Below are positions 10,446 through 20,127 of a stretch of 64,000 nucleotides of DNA, in pieces. The stretch's first letter is position 1, and the number at the start of each line of letters is the position of its first letter. The translations under genes and the position numbers were made by a program. Under the pieces are notes generated by a model. It was given only the letters and a program-made list of their open reading frames with translations. It was not told where the DNA came from and did not search any database. The stretch is from Ardenticatena maritima (GTDB taxonomy: Bacteria; Chloroflexota; Anaerolineae; Ardenticatenales; Ardenticatenaceae): positions 372,001 through 436,000 of the forward strand of contig NZ_LGKN01000004.1 of assembly GCF_001306175.1 (NCBI RefSeq), given 5' to 3'.

Positions 10446-11675
10446 ATGATGGAGCAACAAAACCACCCCACAACACACTTTTGGCGTGAAATCAGCGTGA
10501 TTTTCATCGCCCGTTTGTGGTTGTCCGCCGGTTCGCGCATTGTCTATCCCTTCCTGGGACCGCTCTCGAACGGGCTGGGGCTTTCCGTGGAGCAGACCGG
10601 CGCACTTGTCACCTTGCGCACACTGGCGGGATTTGCCGCGCCCGTGCTCGCACCACTCTCCGACACGTATGGGCGGCGGCGCATCATGGCAATTACGCTC
10701 ACCATCGGCGCGGTAACCTTTGCCATGCTGGCGCTTCTGCCCCACCCCTGGGTTGCGGCGATTGCCTTTCTGGGCTTGGGCTTGGCGCTCACCGCGTTTG
10801 GTCCCGCCATGTACGCCTACATCGGCGACCGCGTGCCCTACGCCAAACGGGGCACCATCACAGGGCTGAACGAACTCTCATGGGCGCTCGCCTGGCTCAT
10901 CGGCGTGCCCATGAGCACGTGGCTCATCACGCGCTATTCGTGGCGCGCCCCCTGGCTGGTGCTGGCGGCGTTGACAGTGGGGGGAGCCGTTCTCGTGCAA
11001 CGCCTGCCCCCCCCCGCCAAACACGCATCCGACGCCCACGCACCGCAAGCGTTCAACGGGCGGGCGCTGTTGGCATTGTGGCGCTCATTGTGGCGGTTGC
11101 CCACCGTGCGCTGGCTTTTTCTGGGCGCGTTTTTCCTCAGCGCCGCCATCGAAACCCCGTTCATTGTGTACGGCGTCTGGCTGCAAAACCTGCACACCAT
11201 CTCACTCGCCACATTGGGGTTTGCTTCGACCTTTTTCGGCATTGCCGAAGGCGCAGCCGAAATTGCCTCGGCGCTTTTCACCGACCGCGTCGGGAAAATT
11301 CGCAGCGTGATTCTGGGGCTTCTTCTGCTCGTGGGGGCGTTCCTGGCGCTTCCCACAGTCGCGGGGCGCTCGCTCACCGCCGCCGTCTTCATCCTCTCGC
11401 TGGCGCTCTTCGGCTTTGAATTTGGGATTGTCTCGCTTCTGCCTGTTGCCAGCGAAGTTGTGCCTACGCAACGCGCCGCGGTTGTGGGGCTCATCGGCAT
11501 GGGGCTTCAAATGGGGCGTACCATGGGGGGATTTTTGGGCAGTTGGTTGTGGCAATGGGAACAATTCACTATTCACATGAGCGCCGCAACAGTGTTTGCT
11601 ATAAGCAGCCTGTTTTGCATCTGGCGCATCAGGCACGCCGTCCACCATTGGGAACACGATGAAGCACAATCCTGA
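10446..11675 (+). CDS. MFS transporter
   Basis: 409 aa from ATG 10446 (a TTG at 10428 would add six residues). About 12 hydrophobic segments, with the MFS loop motif APLSDTYGRRRIM between helices 2 and 3 and a related FTDRVGKIRS in the second half. A TACAAT -10-like hexamer lies at 10422-10427, so the leader is very short, and no clear ribosome-binding site is seen. Followed after about 15-23 bp by a diguanylate cyclase gene. Substrate unknown. Confidence 0.85.
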   Translation: MMEQQNHPTTHFWREISVIFIARLWLSAGSRIVYPFLGPLSNGLGLSVEQTGALVTLRTLAGFAAPVLAPLSDTYGRRRIMAITLTIGAVTFAMLALLPHPWVAAIAFLGLGLALTAFGPAMYAYIGDRVPYAKRGTITGLNELSWALAWLIGVPMSTWLITRYSWRAPWLVLAALTVGGAVLVQRLPPPAKHASDAHAPQAFNGRALLALWRSLWRLPTVRWLFLGAFFLSAAIETPFIVYGVWLQNLHTISLATLGFASTFFGIAEGAAEIASALFTDRVGKIRSVILGLLLLVGAFLALPTVAGRSLTAAVFILSLALFGFEFGIVSLLPVASEVVPTQRAAVVGLIGMGLQMGRTMGGFLGSWLWQWEQFTIHMSAATVFAISSLFCIWRIRHAVHHWEHDEAQS

Positions 11676-11689
11676 CAAAGACATGCGCA

Positions 11690-13726
11690 ATGGGGACCAT
11701 GAACCAGGAAAACACAACCGCCGCATCACGCATCCCGCTTGCACGCCCATGGGGGGCTTTTGCCTTGCTGGCGCTTGCCGCCGTCGGGTTGAGCCTCTGG
11801 CAAGAGAACATGCACCCTCTCGCCTGGCTGGCGCTCGCCTGGCTTCCCCTCTTGACATTGCCCACATCTGACGTGAAGCGCGCCCTCGGCATCACGAGTG
11901 CGGGGGCGCTCATGTTCACCGCGCTGGCGTGGTACGCCAACGTTGCGCGCTGGGCGTTGCCCTTCATCCTGCTGACGCCGCCGCTGGCACGCTGGTATCT
12001 TCACCGCGCGACGCTTGGCTGGCGACAATCGCAACAGCGCGTCCAAGCCCGCGATGATTTTGTGCACATTGTGCTGAGTGCGCTGGGGCATGGTTTGCTC
12101 GTGCTGGACCTGGACGGGCGCGTCATCAGCGCCAACGAACGCTGGAACGACCTGGCAATCGCGGCAACGCCGCCGCTTCCGCAGGCGCTCGTTGGGCAAC
12201 CGTACCTGCGCCTGCTCACCGAGTACGCGCAATGCCATCAACATAGCGCCCTGCAACGCCTGCTCGAACGCCTGGGGGGCGTCATCACCGGTACGTTCGA
12301 CACAGTGCAGGAAGAATTGCCGTTTGACGCCTCTACCCTGCACCTTACGGTGCGCCCTCTCTCGTTCCACAACCAGCATGTACTGGTCTTGACCCTCACC
12401 GACATCAGCGAACGGCACGCGCTCTTGCAATCGCTCCACAACGCCACCGAACAAGCACGCGCCCTTATCGAAGGCAGCGGTGACGTCTATTTTCGCCAAT
12501 CGCGCCAAACGCTTGCTTTTGAGTATCTCAGCCCGACTATCGAAAACATGCTCGGTTATTCGCCGGAAACACTGAACGAAAAAGGGTTCGAGTTCATCAT
12601 CCGCGAATCGCAACCCCACAACGCCTACACGCTCCACCGCATCGAGCAATACGAACGCTGGAAACAAGGCGACACGCGCCCCTTTGTCGCCACATACCGC
12701 ATCCATACCGGCGACGGGCGCACCATCTGGGTGCAAGAGCGTTCGCTCCCGTGGTACGACGACCAGGGGCAAATCCGTGGCTGGCAAGGCGTCTGGCGCG
12801 ACATCACTCTCCAAAAAATGGCTGAACAAGCGCTCCATCGGAAAGCCCGCAAAGCCGACGCGCTCATCGAAGCGGTTGCGCAGGGCGTCCTCACCCTTGA
12901 CGCGCGCGGCTTCATCCGCGACGCCAACCCCACCGCGATTGAAATGCTCGGGCTGAACCCAAACGACGTGGAAGCACGGCGCCTCTTCATCGGCGATATT
13001 CAATTCCTGGATGAGCACGGTATCCCCTTGACGAAAACCAACACGCCGCCGCTCAAAACGTTGCGCACAGGTGAAGTGCTTGAAGACGCCATTGTGCAAT
13101 ACATCCACCCCGAAGGCGACATTCTCTGGTTTGCGCTGACCACACGCCTGCTCAGCGCCGGGAATGGGCATGCGCCTACCGGCGTCGTCGTCACGCTGAC
13201 CGACATCACCGCCATGCGCCGCGAACAAGAAAAATTGCGCTACCAGAGCACACACGACGCCATGACCGGCTTGCACAACCGCGCCTACTTCGAGGAAGTC
13301 TGCGCCACGCTGCAAGCCAGCGCCGTCCCTGTGGGCGTGGTTGTGGTGGACCTGGACGGCTTGAAAGCCGCCAACGATACCTACGGACACGAAGCGGGCG
13401 ATGAACTCATCAAACGGGCGGCGCACGTTCTGCAAACATCGTTCCGCAAAAACGATATTGTGGCGCGGTTGGGGGGCGATGAATTCATCGTGCTTCTGCC
13501 CAACACCACACCCGACATCGTCCAAAAAGCCATGTATCGCCTGCGTCAGCACATTCGCCAACACAACGAAGAAACAAAACACCCCATCCCGCTCAGCATG
13601 TCCATCGGCGGCGCGTTTGCCCGCACGGGCGCTTTGCTGGAAGCCGCCATCAAACGCGCCGACGAACTCATGTACGAAGACAAACGGCGGCGCAAAGCCG
13701 GGCGCGATTCGTTTGGCACACCATGA
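11690..13726 (+). CDS. Membrane PAS-GGDEF diguanylate cyclase
   Basis: 678 aa (675 if ATG 11699 is used, which has GGGGACC just before it). The N-terminus has three to four hydrophobic segments (about 18-100). Three PAS-like domains follow, at about 120-250, 255-380 and 385-520; the second and third end with the usual GVWRDIT and VVTLTDIT strands. The C-terminal GGDEF domain (about 525-675) has an intact ARLGGDEFIVLLPN active site near residue 594 and an inhibitory RxxD (RKND) five residues upstream. It should make cyclic di-GMP with product inhibition. Possibly co-transcribed with the MFS gene. Confidence 0.92.
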   Translation: MGTMNQENTTAASRIPLARPWGAFALLALAAVGLSLWQENMHPLAWLALAWLPLLTLPTSDVKRALGITSAGALMFTALAWYANVARWALPFILLTPPLARWYLHRATLGWRQSQQRVQARDDFVHIVLSALGHGLLVLDLDGRVISANERWNDLAIAATPPLPQALVGQPYLRLLTEYAQCHQHSALQRLLERLGGVITGTFDTVQEELPFDASTLHLTVRPLSFHNQHVLVLTLTDISERHALLQSLHNATEQARALIEGSGDVYFRQSRQTLAFEYLSPTIENMLGYSPETLNEKGFEFIIRESQPHNAYTLHRIEQYERWKQGDTRPFVATYRIHTGDGRTIWVQERSLPWYDDQGQIRGWQGVWRDITLQKMAEQALHRKARKADALIEAVAQGVLTLDARGFIRDANPTAIEMLGLNPNDVEARRLFIGDIQFLDEHGIPLTKTNTPPLKTLRTGEVLEDAIVQYIHPEGDILWFALTTRLLSAGNGHAPTGVVVTLTDITAMRREQEKLRYQSTHDAMTGLHNRAYFEEVCATLQASAVPVGVVVVDLDGLKAANDTYGHEAGDELIKRAAHVLQTSFRKNDIVARLGGDEFIVLLPNTTPDIVQKAMYRLRQHIRQHNEETKHPIPLSMSIGGAFARTGALLEAAIKRADELMYEDKRRRKAGRDSFGTP

Positions 13727-13758
13727 GCGCCCACCAGTCTGCTTCGCCGCTCATTTTC

Positions 13759-13767
13759 TGCTATACT
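13759..13767 (+). promoter_or_regulatory. Extended -10 promoter (TGC-TATACT)
   Basis: TG-C-TATACT with no recognisable -35, 35 bp upstream of the next start codon; same core as the site at 5684. Confidence 0.45.
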
Positions 13768-13801
13768 TTTCCTCAACCACGAGCCCATCGGTTGAGGAAG
13801 C

Positions 13802-16393
13802 ATGTTTGATTGGCGCTTCACCGAAGAAGATGAACCATTGCCGTCTCTGCCGTCCACGCCCGCCCGGCGCTGGACACGCCGCACCCTGCTTCGGCTGACG
13901 CTTGTGGCACTGCTTCTGCTCCTCATCGGCGGGCTTGCCGCGCGCCTCTGGTGGGCGCGCCAACTGGACCGCATGGAAGCCGATTTGCGCACCTTCATTC
14001 TTGCCGAAGAACGCGACCGCCTCTTCGGGCGCACCGAACGCATTCCCTACCTCGTCGCCGAAGGGGTTTCGTACACCTGGTGGACCGCCTACGAGCGCAC
14101 CTTCACCCCACCGGACGCCGCCCGCCCCGTGCAGGTTGACATTCAGCGCATTGCCATCGAGGGCGATACGGCGCTGGTGGACCTCACCCTCAACGGCGTG
14201 CCCTATGTGCGGGCGTATCGCATCTGGCGCGGCAGTTGGCGACGCACCGAAGTGCCCCCCGAAGCATGGGGAGAAGAGCGACGCGCCAAACAGTTGCCCA
14301 ACGGCGTGTACGTCATCTACCGCCCCCGCGACCGCACCTTTGCCGACACCCTCGCCCGCGACCTTCCCGCGCTCTTCGCCCTGCTGGACGCCGGCACGCA
14401 GACAAACGCGCTCAAACAAATCGAAATTGAGCCGCACGACCTGCAACCGCCGCTCATCTTCGCCGGTGAACAGCGCATCGTGCTCAACTCGCCGCTGTTG
14501 CTGCCACCCGACGGCGACGGCGCGGAACGTGTGCGCCTGGCGCTAGCGCACACGCTGGTTGCCCGTGCCCTGCCCGCCGCCGAGACCGACGCTCCGCATG
14601 ATGTGCTGGTACGCGCCGCCGCCGACGTTCTTGCCGCCCGCTGGGCGCTGGATGACGACGCCTACCGCGACTATATCGCCACGTGGCAACACCCCTTCCG
14701 CAAGGAAACCTCTTGGCGGCTCGCGCTGAGCGCCCCCTTCACTCCACCATTGCGCAGTGGGGTGCTCGTCTCCCCCCAAATGCTGGACGCCGCCGCGCAT
14801 GTCGCCGCCGCCTACCTTGCCGAACAAGACGCCCCCGCCACGCTGGTGCGTATGCTCAACGCCTCATGCACCACCTGGGATACCTGCTTGTACACCTTCT
14901 ACGGGCGCACGCTCCGCGAACTCGAAGCCGAATTGCTGGCGTTCATCGAGGGACGACCAGCCACATCACGCACCATGCCCGCCGAGACGCTGCCGCGCTA
15001 CGCCCACGTTGCCCTGTACGACAGCAGTTTGCCCGCCTTCGTGTTGCAAAACGAAGAAAACGGACCGCCGCTCATCGCCGAACTGACACCCCAAACCCGT
15101 ATCACCAGCGGCGTCGGTGTGGACATCCCCCCCACATGCATCCCCACCAACGCCCTGGTTGAAATAGAGGGCGAATGGTTCACCGAAGGGCGACACCTGC
15201 GCGCCGCGCGCATCACCGTGCGGGAACCACTGGGCGGCGTCTGGCCGCCGTTTGGCACAGCCCCCGCCAACACGGTCGCTTTCCTCGCGCGGCAAGAGGG
15301 CAACACAACCACCCTGCTCGCCTTGCTTGAAGATGGGAGCGAAACCCCACTGGTGCAGGTCGAACGAGCGAGCGTGCGCTTTCGCCAAATTCCGCAACGC
15401 GGCGACGAAGCCGCCCGCTTCCTCTTCTTCACCTGGCTTGAATCGTGCCAGCGATACTGGTTCTTGCTGTTCAACGCGCAAACCGCCGAATTCCACGGCT
15501 GGCTCAGCCCACGCCAGCAAACCCCGGACATCGGTGTCAACTACACACACTGGCGACCCGATGAAGCCGACCCGCTTCTGGTGCAGGGGTATCCGCTCGC
15601 GCGGGGGTTCGGCACACGCTACGCCGTTTTCACCCCCACCGAAACCCCCACCATCAGCGAATTTGCGCCCGTCGCCGCGACGCTGGCGCCCGGCGAATGG
15701 CCTATCGGCTGGAGCGCCGCCACCCGCCGCCTGGTGGTATACAACACCCGCACCAACACCGACATCGCGCTGATAGACCTCGCCACCGGCGAGCGCCGCC
15801 CCTTTTCCCTGGCACAGCGCATACAAATCCACGCGCTCAGCCCCGACGGGCGCTACCTGGCGTACGGCACGCGCCAACAGCCGCGGCAAGATGGTCCCCC
15901 CACCTTGCTGCTCGTGCTCGACCTGACGAACGGGCAAACCTCGTTCGCGCTTCCCCTTCCCGAAGGGCAATGGCTCGCCTCGCTCGCGTGGTCGCTGCGT
16001 TTGGAAGACCCACACCTGGCGTTTGTGGTGCAAGAACCGCGCGAAACCTTTACGCTGCGCGTCGCCAACGTCGCCCGTCCAAACGCCACGAACTTCATCC
16101 TCACAACCGACAACATCCCCCTCTGGAACGCCGTCATATGCCCGGACGGGCGACTGCTTGCCAAACTGGGTGTGGAAGAAAACGCCCCCTTGCTCTTGCA
16201 CGCCCAAAGCATCAACGCGCAACCGCTGCCCATCGCCCGCCTGACGCCCAACACCGACATCATCGGGTGTCCGGCAGTGCCGCCCACGTACCACCTTGCC
16301 CCCCGCCCACTCGACGACGCCTTGCTTCTGGAAGGTGCGGAGAGCCTGTGGCGGTTGCGGTTGGCACCCGGAACAACACGCGTGCGCCGATAG
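13802..16393 (+). CDS. Large membrane-anchored extracytoplasmic protein of unknown function
   Basis: 863 aa. A cytosolic basic N-terminus (about 1-32) is followed by one transmembrane helix (about 33-50); the rest should lie outside. The segment at about 55-400 has the outline of a peptidase-MA-like region (a strand-rich part, then an LALAHTLVARAL helix), but an HExxH motif is absent, so catalysis by that route is unlikely. The C-terminal 250 residues have TolB/WD40-like blades, for example HALSPDGRYLAYG and VICPDGRLLAKLG. GAGGAAG precedes ATG 13802. It may bind or monitor something at the cell surface; no specific function can be assigned. Confidence 0.7.
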   Translation: MFDWRFTEEDEPLPSLPSTPARRWTRRTLLRLTLVALLLLLIGGLAARLWWARQLDRMEADLRTFILAEERDRLFGRTERIPYLVAEGVSYTWWTAYERTFTPPDAARPVQVDIQRIAIEGDTALVDLTLNGVPYVRAYRIWRGSWRRTEVPPEAWGEERRAKQLPNGVYVIYRPRDRTFADTLARDLPALFALLDAGTQTNALKQIEIEPHDLQPPLIFAGEQRIVLNSPLLLPPDGDGAERVRLALAHTLVARALPAAETDAPHDVLVRAAADVLAARWALDDDAYRDYIATWQHPFRKETSWRLALSAPFTPPLRSGVLVSPQMLDAAAHVAAAYLAEQDAPATLVRMLNASCTTWDTCLYTFYGRTLRELEAELLAFIEGRPATSRTMPAETLPRYAHVALYDSSLPAFVLQNEENGPPLIAELTPQTRITSGVGVDIPPTCIPTNALVEIEGEWFTEGRHLRAARITVREPLGGVWPPFGTAPANTVAFLARQEGNTTTLLALLEDGSETPLVQVERASVRFRQIPQRGDEAARFLFFTWLESCQRYWFLLFNAQTAEFHGWLSPRQQTPDIGVNYTHWRPDEADPLLVQGYPLARGFGTRYAVFTPTETPTISEFAPVAATLAPGEWPIGWSAATRRLVVYNTRTNTDIALIDLATGERRPFSLAQRIQIHALSPDGRYLAYGTRQQPRQDGPPTLLLVLDLTNGQTSFALPLPEGQWLASLAWSLRLEDPHLAFVVQEPRETFTLRVANVARPNATNFILTTDNIPLWNAVICPDGRLLAKLGVEENAPLLLHAQSINAQPLPIARLTPNTDIIGCPAVPPTYHLAPRPLDDALLLEGAESLWRLRLAPGTTRVRR

Positions 16394-16433
16394 CGCACCC
16401 CAAGCGTATCAACCCACCAACAGGAGGAGCCAC

Positions 16434-17996
16434 ATGCCACCGATTCTTTTCACTAACGCCCACATCTACGCGCCCGACAGCGCCCACACCTGGCACACCG
16501 CCATGCTGGTCGAACAGGAGCGCATCCGCTGGGTGGGGCATCCCGACGACCTCGGTCCGCAAGTGCAGGCAACACCCCACTCGCTCGAAGGTGGCTATGT
16601 CCTGCCCGGCTTGACCGACGCGCACACACACTTCCTCGCGCTGGCGCTGCTCACACAGCGCGTCAACCTGCGCGGCACGCGAAGCCTCGCCGAAGCCCTG
16701 CAACGCATCGCCGAGTATGCCCGCACCACCAGCGCCATGTGGATTGAGGGGCATGGCTGGAACGAGCACGAATGGGTGGAACACCGCCTGCCCACCCGCC
16801 ACGACCTGGACGCCATTCTGCCTGCTCGACCGGTCGCCCTCAGCCGCATTGACGGGCATCTGCTCTGGTGCAACTCGCTTGCCTTGCAAATGGCGGGCAT
16901 CACCGCCGACACCCCCGACCCCGAAGGCGGACAGATTGACCGCGATGAGCATGGTGAACCCACGGGCATCTTGCGCGAAACCGCCCGCCTGCTGGTCAGC
17001 CGCATCATTCCCGAACCGCCGCTGGCCACCAAAGTCGCCGCGCTGGAAGCCGCCCAACGCGACGCCCTCGCCCTGGGGCTGACCGGCGTCCACACCATTG
17101 AAAGCGCCCTTGCACTGGAAGCCTACCAGACACTCGAACAAGAAAACCGCTTGCGCATGCGCATTCTCTTCATGCCCATGTACGACGCGCTCAACGCCCT
17201 GCGCACCACCGGCAAACATCCCGGCAGTGGCAGCGCCCGGCTCCGATTGGGGCAACTCAAACTGTTTAGCGATGGCACGCTCGGCTCGCGCACCGCCTGG
17301 CTGCTCGCGCCCTACAGCGACGCCCCGGACGAACTCGGCTTGCCCACCTACACCCCCGACGAACTGCACGCCCTGGTTGCCGAAGCCCACCGCGCCGGCT
17401 GGCCGGTTGCCATTCACGCCATCGGCGACGCCGCCAACCGCGCCGCGCTGGACGCCATCGAAGCCGCACCGCCGCACAACAGCACCCTACCCGACCGCAT
17501 CGAACATGTGCAACTCATCCACCCCGACGACGTGCCCCGCTTCGCGCAGTTGGGCGTGATTGCGTCCATGCAGCCCATCCACATGGCGAGCGACTGGCGG
17601 CTGGCGGAACAACGCTGGGGCGAACGGGCGCGCTTTGGCTACGCCTGGCGCACCTTGCGCGCCGCCGGCGCGGTTCTCGCATTCGGCTCCGACGCCCCCA
17701 TCGAACCCATCAACCCATGGCCGAACCTGCAAGTCGCCGTCACCCGCCGCGATTTGGACGGCAACCCGCCCGAAGGGTGGTATCCTCTCGAACGGCTGGC
17801 GCTCGCCGACGCGCTCGACGGCTTCACACACGGCGCGGCTGTTGCCGCCGGTTTGCCCCATGAGGGGCGGCTGAGCGTGGGCGCATTCGCTGATTTCATC
17901 GTTTTGGAGCACAATCCCTTCACCACACCCCCCGAAAACCTGGCAACCGTGCGCCCGTTGCGCACCTTTGTGGGGGGAGAGGAAGTCAACACGTGA
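16434..17996 (+). CDS. YtcJ-type metal-dependent amidohydrolase
   Basis: 520 aa protein of the amidohydrolase_3 (YtcJ-like) family. The metal-binding HxH is in the motif LTDAHTHFLAL; later histidines occur in AIHAIGDAANRAALDAIE and EHVQLIHPDD; the last metal ligand is the Asp in FGSDAPIEPINPW. Fold: TIM barrel flanked by a small beta-sandwich from both termini. Start at 16434 behind AGGAGGAG; the upstream open frame is the antisense-like end of the preceding gene. Substrates of the family are mostly unknown (N-acyl or formyl groups, hydantoin-like rings). The stop overlaps the ribosome-binding region of the PIG-L gene, so the two are coupled. Confidence 0.9.
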   Translation: MPPILFTNAHIYAPDSAHTWHTAMLVEQERIRWVGHPDDLGPQVQATPHSLEGGYVLPGLTDAHTHFLALALLTQRVNLRGTRSLAEALQRIAEYARTTSAMWIEGHGWNEHEWVEHRLPTRHDLDAILPARPVALSRIDGHLLWCNSLALQMAGITADTPDPEGGQIDRDEHGEPTGILRETARLLVSRIIPEPPLATKVAALEAAQRDALALGLTGVHTIESALALEAYQTLEQENRLRMRILFMPMYDALNALRTTGKHPGSGSARLRLGQLKLFSDGTLGSRTAWLLAPYSDAPDELGLPTYTPDELHALVAEAHRAGWPVAIHAIGDAANRAALDAIEAAPPHNSTLPDRIEHVQLIHPDDVPRFAQLGVIASMQPIHMASDWRLAEQRWGERARFGYAWRTLRAAGAVLAFGSDAPIEPINPWPNLQVAVTRRDLDGNPPEGWYPLERLALADALDGFTHGAAVAAGLPHEGRLSVGAFADFIVLEHNPFTTPPENLATVRPLRTFVGGEEVNT

Positions 17997-18007
17997 AGGA
18001 GGAACAG

Positions 18008-18760
18008 ATGAACAACATCGCATTACCACGCCACATCCAGCGCGCCATGGTCATCATGGCACATCCCGACGACCCCGAATTTTTCTGCGGCGCGACAGTC
18101 GCCTACATGGCGGAACAAGGCATTGAAGTGACGTACCTCATTCTTACCGATGGCAGCAAAGGGAGCGACGACCGCACGCTTGCCACCCGCGACCTCATCC
18201 GCATTCGCCGCGAAGAACAACGCGCCGCTGCGAACGTGTTGGGCGTCAAACATGTGGTCTTCTTCGACGAACCCGATGGCGAACTCCAAAATACGCTTGA
18301 CGTGCGCCGCAATGTGGTGCGCGAAATTCGCCGCTACCGCCCCGACGTGGTCATCGCGCCCGACCCGCAACGCTACTACTTCGACAGCGGCTACATCAAC
18401 CACACCGACCACCGCGCCGCCGGCGTCATCGCGCTGGACGCGGTCTTCCCCGCGTCGCAAAACTTCCGCTTCTTCCCCGTCCTGCTGGAAGAAGGCTTTG
18501 AACCGCACCATGTGCGCGAAGTCTGGCTGGCGGGCGCGTGTGAACCCAACTTTGAACTCCCGCTCGACCACATGTTCGACAAGCGCGTGGAAGCGATTTT
18601 GCAACACCGCAGCCAATTCAGCGACCCTGAGGGGTTGGTGAAGCGCCTGCACACCTGGCGCGAGGAATCGGGCGGGCATGTGGAACGCTACCGCCGCTTG
18701 CGGCTGGTGTGGGATGAAGAGGAAGAAGAAACCCAAAACGAACGCGCCCCGGCGACCTAA
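18008..18760 (+). CDS. PIG-L/LmbE-family deacetylase
   Basis: 250 aa. The zinc site is the AHPDDPEFFCG motif near residue 18 with a distal His in NHTDHRAAG. Members remove acetyl groups from N-acetylglucosamine derivatives, as in bacillithiol, mycothiol and GPI pathways. A GTG at 17993 is also in frame, but AAGGAGG lies between it and ATG 18008, which is clearly the start. Coupled to the preceding amidohydrolase, suggesting two steps on one N-acylated substrate; that is inference. A strong terminator follows. Confidence 0.9.
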   Translation: MNNIALPRHIQRAMVIMAHPDDPEFFCGATVAYMAEQGIEVTYLILTDGSKGSDDRTLATRDLIRIRREEQRAAANVLGVKHVVFFDEPDGELQNTLDVRRNVVREIRRYRPDVVIAPDPQRYYFDSGYINHTDHRAAGVIALDAVFPASQNFRFFPVLLEEGFEPHHVREVWLAGACEPNFELPLDHMFDKRVEAILQHRSQFSDPEGLVKRLHTWREESGGHVERYRRLRLVWDEEEEETQNERAPAT

Positions 18761-18766
18761 CGCCTG

Positions 18767-18800
18767 CAAGCCCACGCGCGCTCGCGCGTGGGCTTGTTTT
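18767..18800 (+). terminator. Intrinsic terminator after the PIG-L gene
   Basis: A 14-bp perfect stem (CAAGCCCACGCGCG / CGCGCGTGGGCTTG) with a 2-base loop, followed by TTTT. Confidence 0.8.
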
Positions 18801-18834
18801 CAACCGACCGATGAATGCCGACACGAGCACAACC

Positions 18835-20127
18835 ATGCGTTTCACACTCACGTTCCTGATAGCGCTTTGCCTGCTGCTTCTGCTGAACGCATGCGGTACC
18901 CCCCGCCTTGCCCAACAGCCCCCCACAGCGACGCGCCCGCCGCTGATTACCACAACCCCCGTGCCCACCTTCACCCCCACCGTCTGGCCGACGTACACGC
19001 CCTGGCCGACCTACACCCCCTACCCAACCCCGACGGCGACGCCCCTCATCCCCACGTCGCCGCCCGCCCTGTTCGACGAATACAGCCCGCTCCTGCGCCG
19101 CATCGCCCGCGTGGTCAATGGCGACGCCGACGCCTTCCAGTCCGTGCTGGCGCAATGGGGGGCGCTCGGTGAAGATGGGCGTGTGATTGCCGCCGACGTG
19201 ACCCATGATACGAAACCCGAACTCATTGCAAATTATGTCAATCCATCCAACCCCGAAGAGCGCACCTTGCTTGTCCTGAGCCGCCGCAATGACGCCTACC
19301 ACATTTTGCTGGACACCTTCGCCCAAGGCGAACCAACAGCGCACCTGCTGGACGCACGGGACATCAACAACGACCACCTCGCCGAACTTGCCTACACCAC
19401 GCGGCAATGCACGCGCCTCGTCTGCATCACGTCCGTTCACATCGAACGCTGGAACGGGCGCACCTTTGCCTCGCTCCTCACCCGCCCGATTGACATCGCC
19501 TACGCGCATCGCGTTGCACTGGTGGCGTGGGATACCGACCCGGCGCTGGAACTCCTGCTCGAAAGCGAAGACGCCCCCGACCGGCTGGAACACCCCCGCC
19601 GCGAGATTTGGGATTGGAACGGAAGCACGTACGTTTTACGCACAACCATGCCGGTGGAAAGCAACTGGCTGGCGTTGGCGGCTTTTGATGGGTACGCCGC
19701 CCTGCAACAGGGTGAATGGGAACGTGCCGAACGGCTCTTGTTGCGCGTGCTGAACGACAACACCCTGCGGCTCTGGCATGGTGCATTCGACACCACCTAC
19801 GACGCGACCACCGAGCGCCAACTTCTGCGCGCTTTCGCCGGCTTTCACCTCGTCGTGCTCTACACCGCCCAACAACGCCCCTTCTCTGTGCAACACATGC
19901 TCGAACGCCTGCAACGCGAAGCGCCGTCCCACCCGCTCACACGCGCCGCTTCCATCTTCCGCGAAACATGGGCGCAAACCGGCAGCACAGCGAGCGCCTG
20001 CATAGCCGTCGAAACCATGCTGGCGCGTGAGGGGGCGATTGTGCTTCAACAGTTGAATGATTTTGGCTACAATGTGCCCACATTTACGGTGGAGAACATA
20101 TGCCTTCCTTTGACCAGCAATCCCTAA
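18835..20127 (+). CDS. Lipoprotein with Thr/Pro stalk and repeat-like beta domain
   Basis: 430 aa from ATG 18835 (ATG 18811 adds eight residues). The signal peptide is a typical lipoprotein one: MRFTLTFLIALCLLLLLNAC with the lipobox cysteine at residue 20. A Thr/Pro-rich stalk (about 28-75, with repeated TYTPWP units) follows. The next 250 residues have FG-GAP/VCBS-like units, for example VIAADVTHDTKPELIAN and DARDINNDHLAELAY, whose spaced Asp residues resemble calcium loops. The C-terminus is helical, TPR-like. Overlaps the MscS start by 28 bp. Function unknown. Confidence 0.75.
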   Translation: MRFTLTFLIALCLLLLLNACGTPRLAQQPPTATRPPLITTTPVPTFTPTVWPTYTPWPTYTPYPTPTATPLIPTSPPALFDEYSPLLRRIARVVNGDADAFQSVLAQWGALGEDGRVIAADVTHDTKPELIANYVNPSNPEERTLLVLSRRNDAYHILLDTFAQGEPTAHLLDARDINNDHLAELAYTTRQCTRLVCITSVHIERWNGRTFASLLTRPIDIAYAHRVALVAWDTDPALELLLESEDAPDRLEHPRREIWDWNGSTYVLRTTMPVESNWLALAAFDGYAALQQGEWERAERLLLRVLNDNTLRLWHGAFDTTYDATTERQLLRAFAGFHLVVLYTAQQRPFSVQHMLERLQREAPSHPLTRAASIFRETWAQTGSTASACIAVETMLAREGAIVLQQLNDFGYNVPTFTVENICLPLTSNP

